DNA from: Artemisia argyi
Taxonomy: Eukaryota; Streptophyta; Magnoliopsida; Asterales; Asteraceae
Assembly (NCBI GenBank): GCA_030686995.1
Contig: JARVZY010002388.1
Span: forward strand, 598,501 to 662,500
Direction: 5' to 3'
Length of the DNA: 64,000 nucleotides
The first letter of the stretch is position 1. Every line of letters begins with the position of its first letter. The translations under genes and the position numbers were made by a program. The notes beneath the pieces are model-generated. The model saw nothing but the letters and a program-made list of their open reading frames with translations, had not been told where the DNA came from and made no database searches. This document shows, one piece after another, positions 21,601 to 31,459 of this stretch.

Positions 21601-21761
21601 CGTAAGTCACTACCGAAAATAACGTTACCTCCATTGTATGCCTTGTATGTATAGAATAGATTGCGATTCCCCGTCATGTGCCTCGAACATCCGCTATCTT
21701 TAATCCATTCGTCAGGTTCCAAGTCAATTCCTAAACATATTTCATCGGTTTCTTTTGCCAT
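18690..21761 (-). CDS. copia pol: protease, integrase, RT, RNase H (element D)
   Basis: A 1023-residue open frame. In order: protease motif DSGCSRHMTGN (residues about 22-32), pre-integrase WHRRLGHANM with CDACKIGKQ, integrase with DDE acids in LHVDLFGP, IRTDHGREF and PQSNGVVERKNRS, then RT with AFLNGFINGEVYV and the catalytic YVDDIIFG, and RNase H with YADSDHAGD, STTEAEYVSAG and the terminal DIFTKPL. All catalytic residues are visible. It makes and integrates the element's cDNA in cytoplasmic particles and the nucleus. Met at 21761 is only the first Met after the gag stop; the real polyprotein starts at 22793. Confidence 0.95.
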   Translation of the reverse strand: MAKETDEICLGIDLEPDEWIKDSGCSRHMTGNRNLFYTYKAYNGGNVIFGSDLREKIIGKGTISQDSLTIENVEHVDKLTYNLLSVGQICDNKCRVTFTEDDSEIVKNGKIIGRGIRKGGIYVMKLGNKPEDRICLTTLDENSTLWHRRLGHANMQQIQSLASKELVRNLPNLKYDKHFCDACKIGKQAHASHKAKNIVSTTRCLELLHVDLFGPSAMRSYGGNKYTLVIVDDYSRYTWTRFLSDKTQAFEKFKIFSKMIQNKLGRSIVAIRTDHGREFDKEVQFGKYCELNGISHNFSAPCTPQSNGVVERKNRSLQEMSRTMLNEQSIPQKFWCHAIDTSTYILNKVSIRRILGKTPYELLRGRKPNLSYFRVFGSKCYILNTKDYLTKFDQKSYEGIFLGYSQNSKAYIILNKHSIKVEESLNVIFDETPPPPKTLPLEDDDLVEDEAIEVSKTKPIGNDNENIHLENNEIVNIKESRSHPLDNIIEHLNQRTLRSQAQDKNNFFCFLPAIEPKNISEALKDESWIIAMQEELNQFKANDVWELVPNPKDITIIGTKWVYRDKLDENGIVTRNKARLVAQGYNQQEGIDYDETYAPVARLESIRILLAYACALDFKLFQMDVKSAFLNGFINGEVYVAQPPGFIDFAKPDYVYKLKKALYGLKQAPKAWYDRLKAFLIKHDYSMGMVDNTLFTKRKDPNLIIVQIYVDDIIFGSTCQDMCDEFAKIMHDEFEMSMMGELNFFLGLQIKQLEDGIFFNQSKYIKEMLKKFGLKDSKPMKTPMSTEVKLTKDDEGESVDNTKYRGMIGSLLYLMASRPDIMFSVCLCARFQEDPKTSHLEAVKRIFRYVKGTIHLGLWYPKESGIETIVYADSDHAGDYVDRKSTSGICTFMGCCLTSWFSKKQTALAISTTEAEYVSAGKACQQALWMKQALIDYGIRLENVPIMCDNKGAIDLSKNPVQHSRTKHIEIRHHFLRDNVQKRNISIEKVASEDNITDIFTKPLKRELFNHLRLGLGMMEQVD

Positions 21762-22793
21762 AAAACACTTTTCGTCTCTTGGCTTTTCAACTTCTTCTTT
21801 GTCATTATCACTCCATGTTCCACTAACAAAAGCACCTTGATTTTCATAACCCGGTGGCTTTAGACATTCGCCAATGAGATGATTTGGACTTCCACATCTA
21901 AAGCACTTTCTTTTCCCTTAGTTGTCACTTCTATTCCTTTGGAATGCTCTTCTTTCGTCTCGTGATGATCTAGTGAATCTTCCTCGTCTCTTGAAGAACT
22001 TCTTGAATTCTCTTACGGCCATTGCATATTCTTCGTCTTCACTTTCGTCACTTGAATCATCATCATCACTAGATTCCTTTTTGGCTTTTAGAGCAATGGA
22101 CTTGGTTTGTTCTTTCTTGACTTTGACCGTTTTCGAATCTCTTCTTATGATTTCTTCATGAACCTTCAAGTTGCCAATTAGTTCATCTAGTGATAACGTC
22201 ATCAAGTTCTTTGATTCTTCGATTGCCGTGACCTTAGCTCGCCATTTTGGATGCAATGCCCTAAGAAATTTCCTAACATAATTTTTACTAGAAAATGTCT
22301 CATCAAGTGCTTTTAAACTTGTGATGATAGTGTTAAACTTAGCAAAAGCATTATCAATTGATTCCTCTTCCGGAATCGTAAATTGTTCATATTGTTGTAC
22401 AAGAAGATCTATTTTATTATCTTTGACTTGGCTATTACCTTGGTGAGTAATTAATAACGAATCCCAAATTTCTTTGGCGGTTTTACACATAAAAATTCTT
22501 TCATATTCTTTGCGTGGTAACGCATTATAAATTACCATTTTAGCCTCATTATTTTTTGCTAATTTCTTTTTCAAATCATCATTTTGTTCTTCAAAAGATA
22601 CAATTTCATTCATTTTAGTTTCAACATTATATTGAATAGGAGGAAAATCACCAAAGGTAATAATATGCCAAAGATCAAGATCTTTTGATTTCACATAAGT
22701 TTCGAATCTATTTTTCCAATATAAAAATCCATCACTTTCAAATAGTGGTGGTCTTTGCATAGATTGCCCTTCTAAATATTTTAAAGAATCCAT
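21762..22793 (-). pseudogene. copia gag with one in-frame TAA (element D)
   Basis: Starts [20 protein letters not shown] at 22793, about 50 bases inside the primer-binding site. Residues about 10-230 are a DUF4219/UBN2 gag core ([26 protein letters not shown]). A TAA at 21918-21920 follows [11 protein letters not shown]. The same frame then continues with the zinc knuckle CFRCGSPNHLIGEC and on into pol without further stops. The stop precedes the nucleocapsid knuckle, so it is probably a mutation. A leaky gag/pol stop of the kind reported for SIRE-type elements is the alternative. With the stop, gag would be 291 residues lacking RNA-binding activity. Confidence 0.8.
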
Positions 22794-22841
22794 AGATCGT
22801 TACAAGTTTTAAAATACAATATATTTTAAAGATCTTGTTAG

Positions 22842-22858
22842 ACGTGGCTCTTGATACC
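22842..22858 (-). other. primer-binding site of element D
   Basis: The minus strand reads TGGTATCAAGAGCCACG three bases from the LTR end, an initiator tRNA-Met-type site with one extra A compared with the usual TGGTATCAGAGC. Confidence 0.85.
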
Positions 22859-22861
22859 AAT

Positions 22862-24159
22862 TGTGGAAAACTAGAAGGGGGGGTTGAATAGTTTTACGTC
22901 GTTTTCAAAATATTATGAAAATTTGTTTAAAAGTTTTCTTTGTTTTATAAAATATAGATTCGATGCTATATGAAATCAAGTCGTGCACAATATGAACAAC
23001 ACTAAGTATGTACAATAAAGCAATAATAACGTAAGTAAAGAAATAGATAAGGGTTGGAAAGATCGAACCGAGAGACAAGAGATTTATAGTGGTTCGGCTA
23101 CAAGGTCACCTTCCTTGCCCTACTCCACTCCCCGAGCACCTAACTCGAGAGTTTTCTTCACTATATCAACAAGCTCTCTTATGGCGGAGAAAACCGTACA
23201 CACCAATCTACACACCACTTTTCACACCACAACTTCGTCACAACTTCTACACAACTTCTTCAAATCTATCTACTTCACAACTAACTACTCCACACCTATC
23301 TTCTTCACACCAATCTAGTACCTAGCTTATCTTCTTCACATCAAGCTACTAACTAATCACACAATCAATATCTAACACAACTATCTACAATCAAATATTC
23401 ACAACAATCTTCACAAAGAATAATGTAAATGATCTTTGATGATACACCAACAACTTGGATGTGGAGATAACAACAAGTTGTAATACTTCTTGTCTTGAGG
23501 AATAGAAGTATTCTTCTCTTGCACTTGAGAGGATGAAGGTTGGATCACTTTGAAACAAAGAATTTATATACTTATGATCAAAGGATAAAAGAATGGAGAT
23601 TTGGATCTAGATCAGAAAGTTTAGTAGTGCAAAAGGTGAGGAAAAATCCAGATTTAAGGTGGTATTTATAGGCAACAAAATCTGACAGAGGAGCGTGGCC
23701 GGTCCCCTTAAATCATGGCCGGCCCCCTTAAAATTAAGGGGACCGCCCTTTATAATTAAGGGGGCCGCCCAGCTGAAACGGCCAGATTCTTTGTCTTTTA
23801 GTGTGAAAAGTTTATTTGGTGAAAAACTAACTGATTTTGGTTAAAAATTTGAATTCATATATTTAGTATGAATAAAACATTTTTCTTTATTACTAAAAGT
23901 GTTTTTCAAAAATATATAATATGTTTATATAATTAAACGAACTTTGCATTAGTTAATTAAATACCTCTTTGATCATAAATTGCACTAAACACTTTGTTTA
24001 TTCATACCTTAAGTGATTTGGATGTAAAGAGAAATATTAATCACTAAATACTTGTTTATGTCACAAGTTTTAGTTCTATGAGTTTATATTTTGTGATAAT
24101 TAAAACATAGAGATATTGATAACATGTAATAATGTTTTTAGGCATTATTTATGTCAACA
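22862..24159 (-). repeat. 5' LTR of element D
   Basis: 1298 bp, TG...CA ends on the minus strand, near-identical to 14091-15399 except for an 11-bp indel in the AC-rich part and scattered substitutions. Confidence 0.95.
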
Positions 24160-24807
24160 GCTCCTACAAATCTCTTTAAGTCGATCTTCGATTGGCAATC
24201 CTACTTGATCGAGCAGCTAACCAATCTACATATTAAAACTGTCATTAAAAGCATCAATTCTCAGATTAGAAAATGTAGTTTGTTAGAAAATCATGCTCAA
24301 AGGGCAGCGAAGGGTATTATAAAACATCCTCTAGTCATGTTTACTCAAAGATTATGTTGTGACAATAATGATATGATATAAACCTGTAATCTTAATTAGT
24401 GAATGAGTATGGTGTTTTGGGATACTGTTTTCCTCCATTTCTCGATAGTGTTGGCTGATATCGGCGAACATCTCATCTTCTGAAGGCAACAATATCTTCT
24501 TGGACAACACAAGTGATACCCAACTTCGATTGCAGCTCATACATACGAAACAAGATGCTTGTTCTTCACAAGGGGTATGAAAAGTTACATAGGAAAATAA
24601 GTAAGATAATTTTATATGTAGCCTTGATTTCTGAAGGCAAAAAAGAATATATATTGGACTATCGATAACTTACGATAAGTTAAGCCAACGAATGAGAGTC
24701 TAGGCGCGAGTTTTGGAGGGAACATGCGTTTGTAGAGTGGTCCAACACGATTGTTGTCGACTTGTACCATGCCATTTGTTCTTAGAAAAGGGAAATGGAA
24801 TTTATAC

Positions 24808-25544
24808 CTAACAAATGCGGAATCAAAAGAGTAATTATTGACTTATTTCGAAGAACTTGAATAATGAAAACAACGGTTTTATTTGGTGGCCGGTAATGAA
24901 GATGTGTTCATTGTAATAAATCACCATCAAGGAGCTAGATAATTACATGGAAATAAATAGAGCAATACAAGGATTATAGAGTCACTCTCTCTAACTGGTA
25001 ACTCAAAATTTCATTAATTTAATTGATATAAAACACTAGCAAGGACCTGGACAATTGCAAAAAACATAAAATTAATAAATAGGGCCTTACAAGGATTATA
25101 GAGCCACCCTCTCCAATTGATAACTTAAAATTTCATGTGAATCCGAATAATTATTTTTTCTAATCACTTAACTTTATAAACAATTACAACTTGCGAATAA
25201 AATAAGACTTGAGTTATCGATGCAAGATCTAATGGACCAAGAACATTATTTGGCTGAATTTTGCAATAAAGATTTTGCTCAAGAATCATTTTAAAAGAAA
25301 TTTAAAGATAGCATCAGCTTCTAATCAACTAAAATATCACTTCTTTATTACAAGTATGAATGACTGAAATCTTACAAAATTTTAAATAGGTAATTTTGCT
25401 AAAACTATATATGCTTTCAGAAGTATAATGCTATCGCGTCAATACGATTGATAAGAACGTTATAATAATCAACTACTTTGTTGATACTATGATGTGTGTT
25501 CCTATATTCTTGTCTTCTGTAATTCTCCATTAGCAATAACCATG
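24808..25544. other. intergenic stretch between FMO-2 and FMO-1
   Basis: No FMO exons 1-3 are detectable upstream of FMO-2. Two direct repeats of about 90 bp (near 24935-25025 and 25050-25140) share AAGGATTATAGAG and AAAATTTCAT. Confidence 0.5.
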
Positions 25545-26492
25545 TCACGAAACAGCCTTAAGAAAATCATGTACTGTGGCATCTCTTAAACCATTAGCAC
25601 GAGAAGTCCACTTTTCATAAAGATTTGTACCGATTTCTCTAACTCGATCATCAACTCGCAATCCTACTTGATCAGATAACCAGTCTATGTAATCAAAATC
25701 ATCAAATTTGAAGTCAAAGTGAAATGTCAATATTGCTAAAAATATGTAAGGTAACAACAAAGATCGATATGATAACCTTATGCCATAGTGAATGAGTAAG
25801 GCTCTTCGGAAACCCATTTTCATCCAATTCTCGATAGTGTTCGTGAACTTCAGCCAACATATCATCTTCTGATGGCAACAATATCTTCCCAGAGATAACA
25901 AGTGCTGCCCATTTCGATTGCAGCTCAAGGATTGGAAAGATAAGACGTTGATCTTCGCAATGGTAATCGGAACAACACAAGATCATTAGTGGTATGTTTA
26001 CATAAATATATATAATAATCCTTGATTTCCACAATGAAAGGCATTGAACAAAAAGGTTTAGAAATGACGTACTAAAGGTTAATCCGACAAAAGCAAGTCT
26101 AGGCGCGAATTGAGGAGGAAACACATGTTTGTAAAGGGGATCAACACGATTGTTGTCAACATGTACCAAGTCATTGGTTCTGAGAAAGGGGAAATGGTAC
26201 TTATACCTAAATAGTACCGCATCAAATCTTGTCAATTATATTCCTTCTATATGAAATTTCAAAAATAGAACAAGGATTTTCGGGGGAAAGAGCGTTTTGT
26301 TGTTCATACCCGGTGCAGTGCAAGATGGTATCTGCTTCAATAGAGTGTCCATCTTGGAACACAACCGTACCATTATCAAAAACACGAGTTATCTGTTATA
26401 ACGTCAAATATTTCGCAATGTTAAGTTCATAAAGAATCGAATGTCAAAATATTTACTTACAAGTATAATTAAAACTCAGAACATACCTTTAA

Positions 26493-26706
26493 GGGTGCGT
26501 TTGGTACCCATTTCTGGGAATCAACTATCACTATGAAAGTGATAGTTGGTGTTTGTTTAGGGTGTCTGGGCCCACAACTATTACTATGAAAGTCTATTAT
26601 TTTCCATACTCCATATATGGCTAAAGAGTGGGAAATGGAACTTTCATAGTTGAGTACTATCAAACTCATACCCATTGTCATTCCTCCCAGCATACCAAAC
26701 ACACCC
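26493..26706. mobile_element. Tourist-like MITE inside FMO-1 exon 2, 214 bp, TSD TAA
   Basis: Ends GGGTGCGTTTGGTACC and a matching inverted ...CATACCAAACACACCC. TAA on both sides (26490-26492, 26707-26709). Removing it restores the codons for WQHLK ahead of donor GTATGT. Confidence 0.9.
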
Positions 26707-26903
26707 TAAATGTTGCCACATATTTTCATGTCCATCCACCTTCGAGACTTTGACATCTGAAGACCTGGACGAGAGATGTTCACCCTCTAGCAACTTTTGC
26801 GATATCTTTAGATATATCTCGCGCGCTAGGCCCGTTGCCAATCACGACAACCACCTATCATGATGACATATATATAAACACACTAGCTTCTATACATTCA
26901 TTA

Positions 26904-27128
26904 GGGTGCGTTTGGTTTCCACCTATGGGAATCAAACTATCACTATGAAAGTGATAGTTTGTGTTTGTTTAGAATGCTGGGCCCACAACTATGACTATGA
27001 AAGTCTAATATATTCCATACTCCATATACAACTCTATAGGGGGGAATGGATCTTTCATAGTTGAGGGACCCACCACTACTATCAAACTCATACCCATTGT
27101 CATTCCTCGCAGCATACCAAACGCACCC
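26904..27128. mobile_element. Tourist-like MITE in FMO-1 intron 1, 225 bp
   Basis: Same family as the MITE at 26493-26706 (shared GGGTGCGTTTGGT ends, ACTATCACTATGAAAGTGAT core, GGGCCCACAACTAT). Flanked by TTA and TAA, so the 3-bp duplication is imperfect. Confidence 0.85.
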
Positions 27129-27847
27129 TAAAACAAAGCTAAAAAATGTAAAACACCAACGATAGCTAGCTACATATACGAACTTGATCACGATATGGTT
27201 CAGGAACACGATAGTTGTGGCTATGTACTTGTTTTCTTGACCATTCTTTAATACCAGGAATATCATCGGCAACTCGAGGCTCGGTATGGTGACCATTACA
27301 AACCACAACTGCATCAAACACCTCAGCCTTTGAACCCGCTCCTATCGTCCGCCACTCAATCACAAATCCATCATTTTTGAAGTCAACTCCCACCACCTCG
27401 GAGTTAAAGTGAATGACTTCACTAACTCCAAACTCCGTAGCAAAATGCTCCAAGAACTTTTGAACCTCTTCATGTCCAGGAAACATTCTAGGATCGCCAT
27501 AAAACTTGTCTTCGAATGAGAAATCCGAGAAGCTCATGAGTGGTCGAGGGAGATTTGTTCTAAGTGATGAGTAGAGACTACTATGAACAATGGATCTATT
27601 GGAGTCGAGGCCAAGAAGATCCTCGGTCTCAACTCTGGGGTCGTATACCCATGTTCCACCTACTTTGTCCGACTTTTCGAAGACTGTGACTTGTTGCTTC
27701 TCTCGGAGAAGCTCGCGGGTAGTGAGTAGGCCGCAAATACCAGCTCCAATGACGGCTACATTGAGAGGATGTGTCATGGCGGATGAAGCAAGATGAGATT
27801 TGGTGAGCTGTGAATGATGGGAGTGTGTTTTCTCATCATGCTTATGA

Positions 27848-27898
27848 CCACGTGGTTTTGGATCTGCCTATTTGTATAGCTAAAGAGTAACACACGTG
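27848..27898 (-). promoter_or_regulatory. FMO-1 promoter elements
   Basis: The minus strand has TATACAAATA at 27869-27878, about 92 bases before the ATG, and a G-box core CACGTG at 27893-27898 just upstream. A second perfect G-box (CCACGTGG, 27848-27855) lies between TATA and ATG. G-boxes bind bZIP/bHLH factors; use here is inferred. Confidence 0.45.
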
Positions 27899-28080
27899 CT
27901 ACTATATTAACGGGGTCTACCCCTTGCTACAAACTCTTCCTACCCACTACTCCACTAGGATACTGTTTATGTACTTTTTGCAGATTTTGTCCTTTTTTTT
28001 TTTTTTTTTTGTATCCCACATTAACTTTTTTTTTACTAATGTATTTTTTTGTATCAAGTTTTTTGTCTCATGTTTTTTTT

Positions 28081-28380
28081 TCCATGTGTATAAGCACATA
28101 TGCAGTATTGCACACAAGTATTTAGCACACAAGCTGATTGCAGGCTCAGATTAACACAATCATCATCGCCGATTTAGAATTTTTTTTTTGTCCAAGTGCA
28201 TAAGCACATATGCAATATTGCACACAAGCAGTATTGCACATAAGTATTTAGCACACAAGCAGATTGCAGGCTCAGATTAACACAATCATCATCGCCGATT
28301 TAGAATTTTTTTGTCCAAGTGCATAAGCACACAAGCAGATTGCACACAGGCTCAGATTGATCATCGCCGATTTAGAAAAA
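28081..28380. repeat. tandem repeat, about 110-120 bp unit, three copies
   Basis: Units at about 28081-28190, 28191-28312 and 28313-28375 (shortened) share AAGCACA, TATTGCACACAAG, GCAGGCTCAGATTAACACAA and CATCGCCGATTTAGAA. Confidence 0.8.
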
Positions 28381-28494
28381 AATATATAAACAAGTGTTAG
28401 GCTCAGATATGAAGGTTGCAAAGTGATAAAATATCACTTTGCCATGTCTTTCGGTTTTTAGAAAACCATTCGTCATCGCCTTTTTTGAAACAGA

Positions 28495-28835
28495 TAACTA
28501 TGCAAGTGCACAGATTGCACACAAGTGAAACAGATAACTAAGCAAGTGCACAGATTGCACCCAAGTGCACAGATTTGCCCCCAAGTGCACAGATTGCACA
28601 CAAGCAGATTGCACCCAAGTTACACAAGTGAAACAGTTTGCACCCAAATGTGCACAGATTGCACCCAAACCAAGTGAAACACAAGTCTCACATTCCACAC
28701 ATGTTACACAAGGTTCACACTGCAAGTACCAACAGTAAAGATTCAATGCAAGTACCAACAGTAAAGATTCCTGCAATTACTCACAAGAAAGTAAAGATTC
28801 ACTGCAATTACTCACAAGAAAGGCTCCATTATAAA
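28495..28835. repeat. short tandem repeats (CAAGTGCACAGATTGCACC and AGTAAAGATTC units)
   Basis: About eight imperfect copies of a CAAGTGCACAGATTGCAC unit to 28680, then three or four copies of AGTAAAGATTCNNTGCAA. Cys/His-rich frames here are artefacts of the repeat. Confidence 0.75.
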
Positions 28836-29199
28836 CAAGGCTCACAAAGAACCAGATTGCACAAGTGAAAGCTACTTCACCACATTCAATATCACAACAA
28901 TAACAAAGCAGATTGCACAAGTGAAAGTTACTTCACCACGATCAGTAAGTAAAGGGGTGGGTTATAATGACGGGGGTATTTGGTTAGATTAACCCTCACT
29001 ATTTAAATACTCTAACAAACCATTTCTTTGCAGATTGCACACAAGTGAAACACAAGCAGCAAGTGAAACACAACAAAGATCTTAGGCTGCTGAAATGTCT
29101 AATTCACCATTTAACACAACAGAGGTAACATTAGGCTCAGATTATGTATTGTTGCAACATAAACAAGTTTAAGCAAGTTTTATCATATTTGGCTGCAAC

Positions 29200-29450
29200 T
29201 TCAAAGGTTGCAAAAAAAAAAAATTTTTTTTTTTTTTTTTTTTTGCCTGTCCATTTGGTAATGCCACGTTAAAATCAAAACCTTTTTTTTAAATCATCAT
29301 CGCCGTATTTCAGTTTTTTTTTAAAACAAACTGCTTAAATCAAAGTGCTTATCAAGTTTCAAAAGCAAACTGCTTAAACCAAGTTTCAAATCAAACTGCT
29401 TATAAGCAGTTTGATAAGCAGTTTCAGCACAAACTGCTTATCAATCATAT
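29200..29450. repeat. homopolymer and AAACTGCTTA repeats
   Basis: Poly-A/poly-T at 29211-29244, then repeated CAAACTGCTTA with an inverted TAAGCAGTTTG copy (about 29325-29445). Confidence 0.6.
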
Positions 29451-29454
29451 TATA

Positions 29455-29498
29455 GAGGGTTAATCTAACCAAATAGCCCCCGTCAATATAACTCATCC
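29455..29498. repeat. internal third copy of the MULE terminal repeat
   Basis: GAGGGTTAATCTAACCAAAT and GCCCCCGTCA as at 34580-34623, same orientation. It forms an inverted pair with 28955-28997 at a spacing of about 500 bp. Confidence 0.85.
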
Positions 29499-29709
29499 CA
29501 TAGGGTCAGAGCACAACATAAGCACATCATTCACATACCTGTGGATTGTGGGGTAGGCCAGAGCAGGTATTCATACCACTCATTGGTGGCAGATCAAGGT
29601 GTTAACCTACCAACAGCCACAGGTATTCATCACCACAGAACCACCAACATAATCACATATCACATCACCACAGAACCATCAACATCATCACCACAGAACC
29701 CTCAAAAAT

Positions 29710-29820
29710 ACCAAACCTGAATTTTTTAGATCTAATTAGGGTTTGGTAAAAATTGAGGGTTTTTAAAATTAATCAGTAAACCTTTCAATTAACATAGGTT
29801 AATTGAAAGATTACTTATTT

Positions 29821-29857
<37 letters not shown>

Positions 29858-30860
29858 CCAATGTTTTACGAAACCCTAATTAGATCTAAAAAAGAACACC
29901 CCAAAACACCATCACCACAGATAACCATCATCAAAAAACCACCAATTTTTTTACGAAACCCTAATTAGATCTATTTTATTAATCGTTGTTAAAAACACCC
30001 CCAATCACGACAGAAGACAAGTTAATTTCAAAAACCCCCCAATAAATACCAAACCCTAATTTTTTAGATCTAATTAGGGTTTCGTAAAAATTGTGGGTTT
30101 TTTAAATTAATCGGTAAATCTTTTAATTAACATAGGTTAATTGAAAGATTACTTATTTAATTAAAAAAACCCCAATGTTTTACGAAACCCTAATTAGATC
30201 TAAAAAAAGAACACCTCAAAACACCATCACCACAGATAACCATCATCAAAAAACCACCAATTTTTTTACGAAACTCTAATTAGATCTATTTTTTTAAATC
30301 GTTGTTAAAAATACCCCCAATCACCACAGAAGACAAGTTAATTTCAAAAACCCCCAACAAATATCAAACCCTAATTTTTTAGATCTAATTAAGGTTTCGT
30401 AAAAATTGGGGGTTTTTAAAATTAATCAGTAAATCTTTCAATTAACATAGGTTAATTGAAAGATTACTTATTTAATTTTAAAAAACCCCCAATGTTTTAC
30501 GAAACCCTAATTAGATCTAAAAAAGAACACCTCAAAACACCATCACCACAGATAACCATCATCAAAAAACCACCAATTTTTTTATGAAACCCTAATTAAA
30601 TCTATTTTTTTTAATCGTAGTTAAAAACACCCCCAATCACCACAGAAGACAAGTTAATTTCAAAAACCCCCAATAAATACCAAACCCTAATTTTTTAGAT
30701 CTAATTAGGGTTTCGTAAAAATTATGGGTTTTTTAAATTAATCAGTAAATCTTTCAATTAACGTTGGTTAATTGAAAGATTACTAGTTAATTTTAAAAAA
30801 CCCCCAATTTTTTTCAAAAACCTAATTAGATCTAAAAAATTATTTTACAAACCCTAATTA
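29710..30860. repeat. tandem array of about 316-bp units with two palindromes each
   Basis: Units begin near 29710, 30048, 30364 and 30680 (the last partial); the first is longer because of a poly-A run. Each unit holds AAACCCTAATT...AATTAGGGTTT (inverted, around an AGATCT centre) and a 15-bp inverted repeat AATCTTTCAATTAAC / GTTAATTGAAAGATT. AAACCCTAA is the plant telobox word. Located upstream of the transposase. Confidence 0.85.
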
Positions 30861-31122
30861 TTCAAACCCCTAATTTTTAAGAAAGTTGTATCAAAAAATC
30901 ATGTACTAACCTTTGTTGGTGTTTTTATCAAAAAATCATCACCACAGAACCACAGAACCCCCAATTTTTTTATGAAACCCTAATTTTTCAAACCTAGAAT
31001 CAAATAATCACGTAGCACATCACCATAAAATCCATCACATACCACATCACCACTCACAAACCCAGAATTAGATCTAAAATAGTATTTAGATCTAAAATAG
31101 AGAAAAAAGAGAGCATAAGTGA

Positions 31123-31168
31123 GATAGAGAGAGAGAGAGAGTATTAAACGCGTGTGTGTGTGTGTGAT

Positions 31169-31214
<46 letters not shown>
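31123..31214. repeat. GA and GT microsatellites
   Basis: (GA)n at 31123-31140 and 31172-31214 with (GT)n at about 31152-31166 between. They lie about 240 bp upstream of transposase coding sequence. Confidence 0.9.
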
Positions 31215-31220
<6 letters not shown>

Positions 31221-31459
31221 ACGCGTTTTTCCTTTTTTTATTTCTTGTAAAAGTTGTTTAATGTAAAAGTTGTAAATAAAGGTTATAAAAATGTAAAAGT
31301 TGTAAAAATAAAATTTTAAAATGTAAAAATGTAAAAGTTGTAAAAAAAAAGGTTGTAATAAAAGTTGTAAAAAAATTAGTTATAAAAGTATTAGTTAGAA
31401 AAAGTATGTTATAAAAAATGTTATGTATTTTCAGTTTTTCGGTTCTCACAAGCAAGTAA

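Larger units (their letters stand above)
14091..24159 (-). mobile_element. Ty1/copia retrotransposon D, nearly complete, TSD GCTCC
   Basis: Both LTRs, an initiator-Met primer-binding site, a single-frame gag-pol interrupted by one stop, a third small ORF and polypurine tracts are present. The 5-bp duplication GCTCC flanks it (14086-14090, 24160-24164). FMO-3 at about 63328-63337 gives the uninterrupted sequence. LTRs differ by about 22 substitutions plus one 11-bp indel. The long pol-to-LTR interval and multiple purine tracts resemble the SIRE/Maximus lineage; that lineage call is an inference. It carries a nested solo LTR (15727-16848). Confidence 0.95.
14032..24807 (-). pseudogene. FMO-2: 5'-truncated FMO GS-OX-like copy split by element D
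   Basis: Only exons 4-6 are present: exon 4 at 24674-24807 (134 bp, open, FHFPFLRTNGMVQVDNNRV), exon 5 at 24384-24563, and exon 6 at 24160-24238 plus 14032-14090, with the 10-kb copia element D in between. Exon 5 has extra bases relative to FMO-3 (180 instead of 176 bp) that shift the frame at ELQSK and near its end. Exon 6 carries a TAA where FMO-3 has GAA, and a 4-base insertion (GATC). Exons 1-3 (FAD and NADPH sites) are missing. Its sequence is nearer to FMO-3 than to FMO-1. It cannot encode an enzyme. Confidence 0.9.
25545..27777 (-). pseudogene. FMO-1: flavin-containing monooxygenase, FMO GS-OX-like, disrupted
   Basis: Exons on the minus strand: 27184-27777, 26487-26854 (with a MITE inside), 26310-26392, 26073-26206, 25777-25952 and about 25545-25697. 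Without the MITE and one extra base they sum to 430 codons, normal for this family. The FAD site GAGICGL is near residue 12, the NADPH site VVVVIGNGPSARD opens exon 2, and the FMO signature region reads WSRKQVHSHNY, where related enzymes have FxGxxxH. Known family members S-oxygenate substrates such as methylthioalkyl glucosinolates. Lesions: a +1 frameshift after KVAR in exon 2, the MITE four bases before its donor, and loss of the CAG acceptor at exon 6. FMO-3 exons 4 and 5 have identical lengths (134, 176 bp). Confidence 0.9.

Noticed and set aside
28081..28380. CRISPR-like array
   Set aside because: Repeats are long, adjacent and diverged, without unique spacers, and the DNA is eukaryotic.
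28498..28776. Cys-rich 92-residue frame, possibly a small secreted peptide
   Set aside because: It is the reverse strand of a CAAGTGCACAGATTGCAC repeat; the Cys pattern follows the repeat unit.
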